Shown here: in pieces, positions 62,091-64,000 of the stretch
Layout: the number at the start of each line of letters is the position of its first letter
Numbering within the stretch: the stretch's first letter is position 1
NCBI GenBank assembly: GCA_910576855.1
Contig: CAJTJP010000010.1
Coordinates: forward strand, 1-64,000
Direction: 5' to 3'
DNA length: 64,000 bases
Origin: Erysipelotrichales bacterium
Lineage (GTDB): Bacteria > Bacillota_I > Bacilli_A > Erysipelotrichales > Erysipelotrichaceae
Made by a program: the position numbers and the translations under genes
The notes under the pieces: model-generated
The model's input: only the letters and a program-made list of their open reading frames with translations
Told to the model about the DNA's origin: nothing
The model's database searches: none

Positions 62091-64000
62091 ATGAGAAATA
62101 AACTGAAAAAACTGTGTTTATCTTTATTCGCTGCTGCCTTGGCGCTGACCTCATTGGTTACAAGCGGAATTACTATTGCAGCAAGCGGCAGTGAAGATAT
62201 GATATCAATTAATGCAAAGCTTGATGCAGGTGGTGAAAATGAGAATAATAAATTTTATTACTACCCTAGTGAAAAATGGAAAGCCGGTCCAACAGCAAAC
62301 GAGTATTTCACAACTGTAGATACTACTCAGCCGGCTAATAATGATGTATATTATACGATTAAATTCGAGGGAACAGGAATTGAGGTGTACGGCTTTAAAG
62401 CACCTTCTCATGCTATCATCGAATTTTCTATTGACGGCGGAGATGTTAAGACAGTGGATACTTATGCTGCGAGCAGACCGGCGTCCGCTTTAAAACTGGT
62501 TGAATATAAGAATTTGGAGAATAAAGAGCATACATTGAAATGTAAAGCAACCGGTACAAAGAACGCCAATGCCAGCGGTGCTAATATCCAAGTAACCAGA
62601 GCGGATATTTTTAAACCAAAAGCAACAGCTTCTAGTGTAACATTTAAAAACAGAAGCGCAGAGATTTATGTAGGTCAAGAATATCAGATCGAATATGATA
62701 CTGAACCTGTGGGGGCAGCTTTACCTGAAGATTTTGTATTTGCGACAGAGGATGAATCAATTTTGACTGTAGATGAGACAGGTAAGGTAACTGCAAAGGG
62801 AAGCGGCACGGCTATGGTCAGCGGTGACTGTCAAAGCCTAGGTATCTATAACAGTATGACAATTACCGTAAAGGAAAAAGATAAATTACATGTTACTGTT
62901 GTAGATTCCAATGATCAGTTTCAACAAAAAGCTTATGATTCGTTACTGAAAGTAAATGAGACAACGGATACTTTATGGAGCTGGAAAAACGACAAGGCGA
63001 TTTCGGAAATTGCGATTCTGAGCGGTTCAGAAGATTTAAATAATGTCAGAGTCGAAATCGGCCAATTTGAAAATGAAAAAGGTACGGTTCTTGATTCTGA
63101 TGCAATACAAGCTACCTTTATCACAGAAGCGCTGGGCTTTATCGGTAATGCAGGCTGGTATTCCATTAATCCGAATGCGATCATGCCAACAGGTCCTAAA
63201 GAATACTATTTTGATATTATTGATACAAGCGAGCCTTTAGCGCAATTAGGTAAAGACAGAGTTCAGTTGGTATGGCTTGATTTCAAGGCCGGTAAAGATA
63301 CACAGCCGGGAACTTATACGGGACAGATTACTGTTACGGCTGACGGATTGACAGAGGGTAAGACAATCGATTATACGTTTGAGGTTATTGATCTTACATT
63401 TGATGATACTGAAGATTATACATTCAGACCTAATTATTGGACATATCCTTTCAGTAGCGCAGAGTATTATGATGTTGAACCGTTCTCAGCGGAGCATATT
63501 GATATATTGAGAACACACCTATTACAATATAAGGAATATGGCGGTGTAACCTTAACCGCATCATTAGTAGAAGAAGCATGGGGCGGACAGACTTACGGTG
63601 AAATCGATCCTGCAAACGGTGATGATATTCGTTGCCCTTCATTAATTAAATGGACGAAAAAGGCTGATGGCACATGGTCATTTGATTATGATTACTTCGA
63701 TAAATTTGTGGAAGTAGCTGAATCAATCGGTATCGGCGATGATATTGTTTTATACAGTATGATTCCATGGAACGATCGAATCATTTATTATGATGAAGCT
63801 TCAGGCACAGTGAAAAAAGATACTGTCAGCATTTCCAATAAAACCAACTATGCTTCTTATTGGAGACCTTTCTTAGTCGACTTCACGGCGCATCTTGATG
63901 CAAAGGATTGGTTTGATAAGGTTTCCATCGGCTTCGACGAAAGAGCGATGATGAAAAATGTATTTGATCTTATTGATGAAGTGAAAAATAAAGATGGCAA
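62091..64000 (+). CDS. Large secreted GH123/DUF4091-like glycosidase, 3' truncated by window
   Basis: Open from ATG 62091 (after ggaaaggaaaggg) to the window end, at least 636 codons. A signal peptide (CLSLFAAALALTSLVTSG) precedes an NPCBM-like beta domain (about 40-175), a Big_2-type Ig domain (DESILTVDETGKVTAKGSGTA, about 190-265) and a catalytic region. RPNYWTYPFSS and SIGFDERAMM resemble the DUF4091/GH123 fold, whose Asp-Glu pair in GH123 cleaves N-acetylgalactosaminides; D-E in FDERA would be that pair. A host-glycan substrate is inferred, and a sorting signal may lie beyond the window. Confidence 0.78.
   Translation, partial: MRNKLKKLCLSLFAAALALTSLVTSGITIAASGSEDMISINAKLDAGGENENNKFYYYPSEKWKAGPTANEYFTTVDTTQPANNDVYYTIKFEGTGIEVYGFKAPSHAIIEFSIDGGDVKTVDTYAASRPASALKLVEYKNLENKEHTLKCKATGTKNANASGANIQVTRADIFKPKATASSVTFKNRSAEIYVGQEYQIEYDTEPVGAALPEDFVFATEDESILTVDETGKVTAKGSGTAMVSGDCQSLGIYNSMTITVKEKDKLHVTVVDSNDQFQQKAYDSLLKVNETTDTLWSWKNDKAISEIAILSGSEDLNNVRVEIGQFENEKGTVLDSDAIQATFITEALGFIGNAGWYSINPNAIMPTGPKEYYFDIIDTSEPLAQLGKDRVQLVWLDFKAGKDTQPGTYTGQITVTADGLTEGKTIDYTFEVIDLTFDDTEDYTFRPNYWTYPFSSAEYYDVEPFSAEHIDILRTHLLQYKEYGGVTLTASLVEEAWGGQTYGEIDPANGDDIRCPSLIKWTKKADGTWSFDYDYFDKFVEVAESIGIGDDIVLYSMIPWNDRIIYYDEASGTVKKDTVSISNKTNYASYWRPFLVDFTAHLDAKDWFDKVSIGFDERAMMKNVFDLIDEVKNKDG

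Overview
The window reads as a chromosomal segment of an anaerobic, endospore-forming Firmicute with moderate-to-low GC, most likely Erysipelotrichia-like. The taxonomic call is inference. It rests on sporulation genes (a SigK-type sigma factor, GerM, the SpoIIAA-SpoIIAB-SigF cascade), an [FeFe] hydrogenase, a leucine T-box, ribosomal protein L27 with a Prp-cleavable N-terminus, and sortase-type surface proteins.

Layout. 1-0.9 kb: 3' part of a group II intron (reverse transcriptase plus RNA domains V/VI) ending just upstream of sigK. 0.9-4.5 kb: sigK, gerM, a YfcE-like phosphodiesterase, a membrane protein and tRNA-Arg(TCT). 4.5-7.0 kb: a sparse accessory patch behind the tRNA, with a MazF/PemK-like gene behind a structured, attenuated leader RNA, a RelB/RelE pair, and a decayed second copy of the MazF-like locus. 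7-17.6 kb: bactofilin, an EamA transporter, [FeFe] hydrogenase, lactate permease, argD, a NimA-like protein, two paralogous PplA-like lipoproteins, and a NusG-II/Gx-transporter/TSCPD cluster. 17.8-24.1 kb: ilvA-ilvB-ilvN-ilvC-ilvD behind a leader-peptide attenuator. 24.2-32.2 kb: a sortase-anchored surface protein and many small single genes. 32.2-37 kb, minus strand: leuA-leuC-leuD-leuB behind a T-box with a CUC specifier. 37-42.2 kb: an AT-rich, mostly minus-strand block (PNPOx-like, two helix-turn-helix genes, BtrH-like, EFR1 ferredoxin, isochorismatase, VanZ fragment) bounded by degenerate copies of the leu promoter region. 42.9-47.3 kb: dacF, then a structured small RNA and a decayed ATPase gene, then spoIIAA-spoIIAB-sigF. 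48.3-55.5 kb: a hemolysin III-type protein, then smc-ftsY-ylxM-ackA-nrnA. 56-61.6 kb: dnaE, rplU-prp-rpmA, obgE. 62.1 kb to the end: the start of a large secreted GH123/DUF4091-like glycosidase.

How it works together. The ilv and leu operons together give the branched-chain amino-acid pathway (threonine to isoleucine, pyruvate to valine and leucine), yet they use two different attenuation mechanisms. The spoIIA genes run the forespore programme and sigK the late mother-cell programme. Prp matures L27 from its own operon. The hydrogenase, lactate permease and acetate kinase fit fermentative metabolism.

The most unusual items are the MazF-like gene with its three-hairpin leader and decayed duplicate, the YlxM-AckA reading frame that has no stop codon between the two proteins, a C-rich structured small RNA carrying an anti-Shine-Dalgarno loop next to the spoIIA operon, three contiguous 32-bp repeats before the decayed ATPase, nested inverted repeats upstream of both surface-protein genes, a short-armed SMC, and the ilv leader-peptide attenuator. 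All assignments come from reading the sequence; no database search was run.
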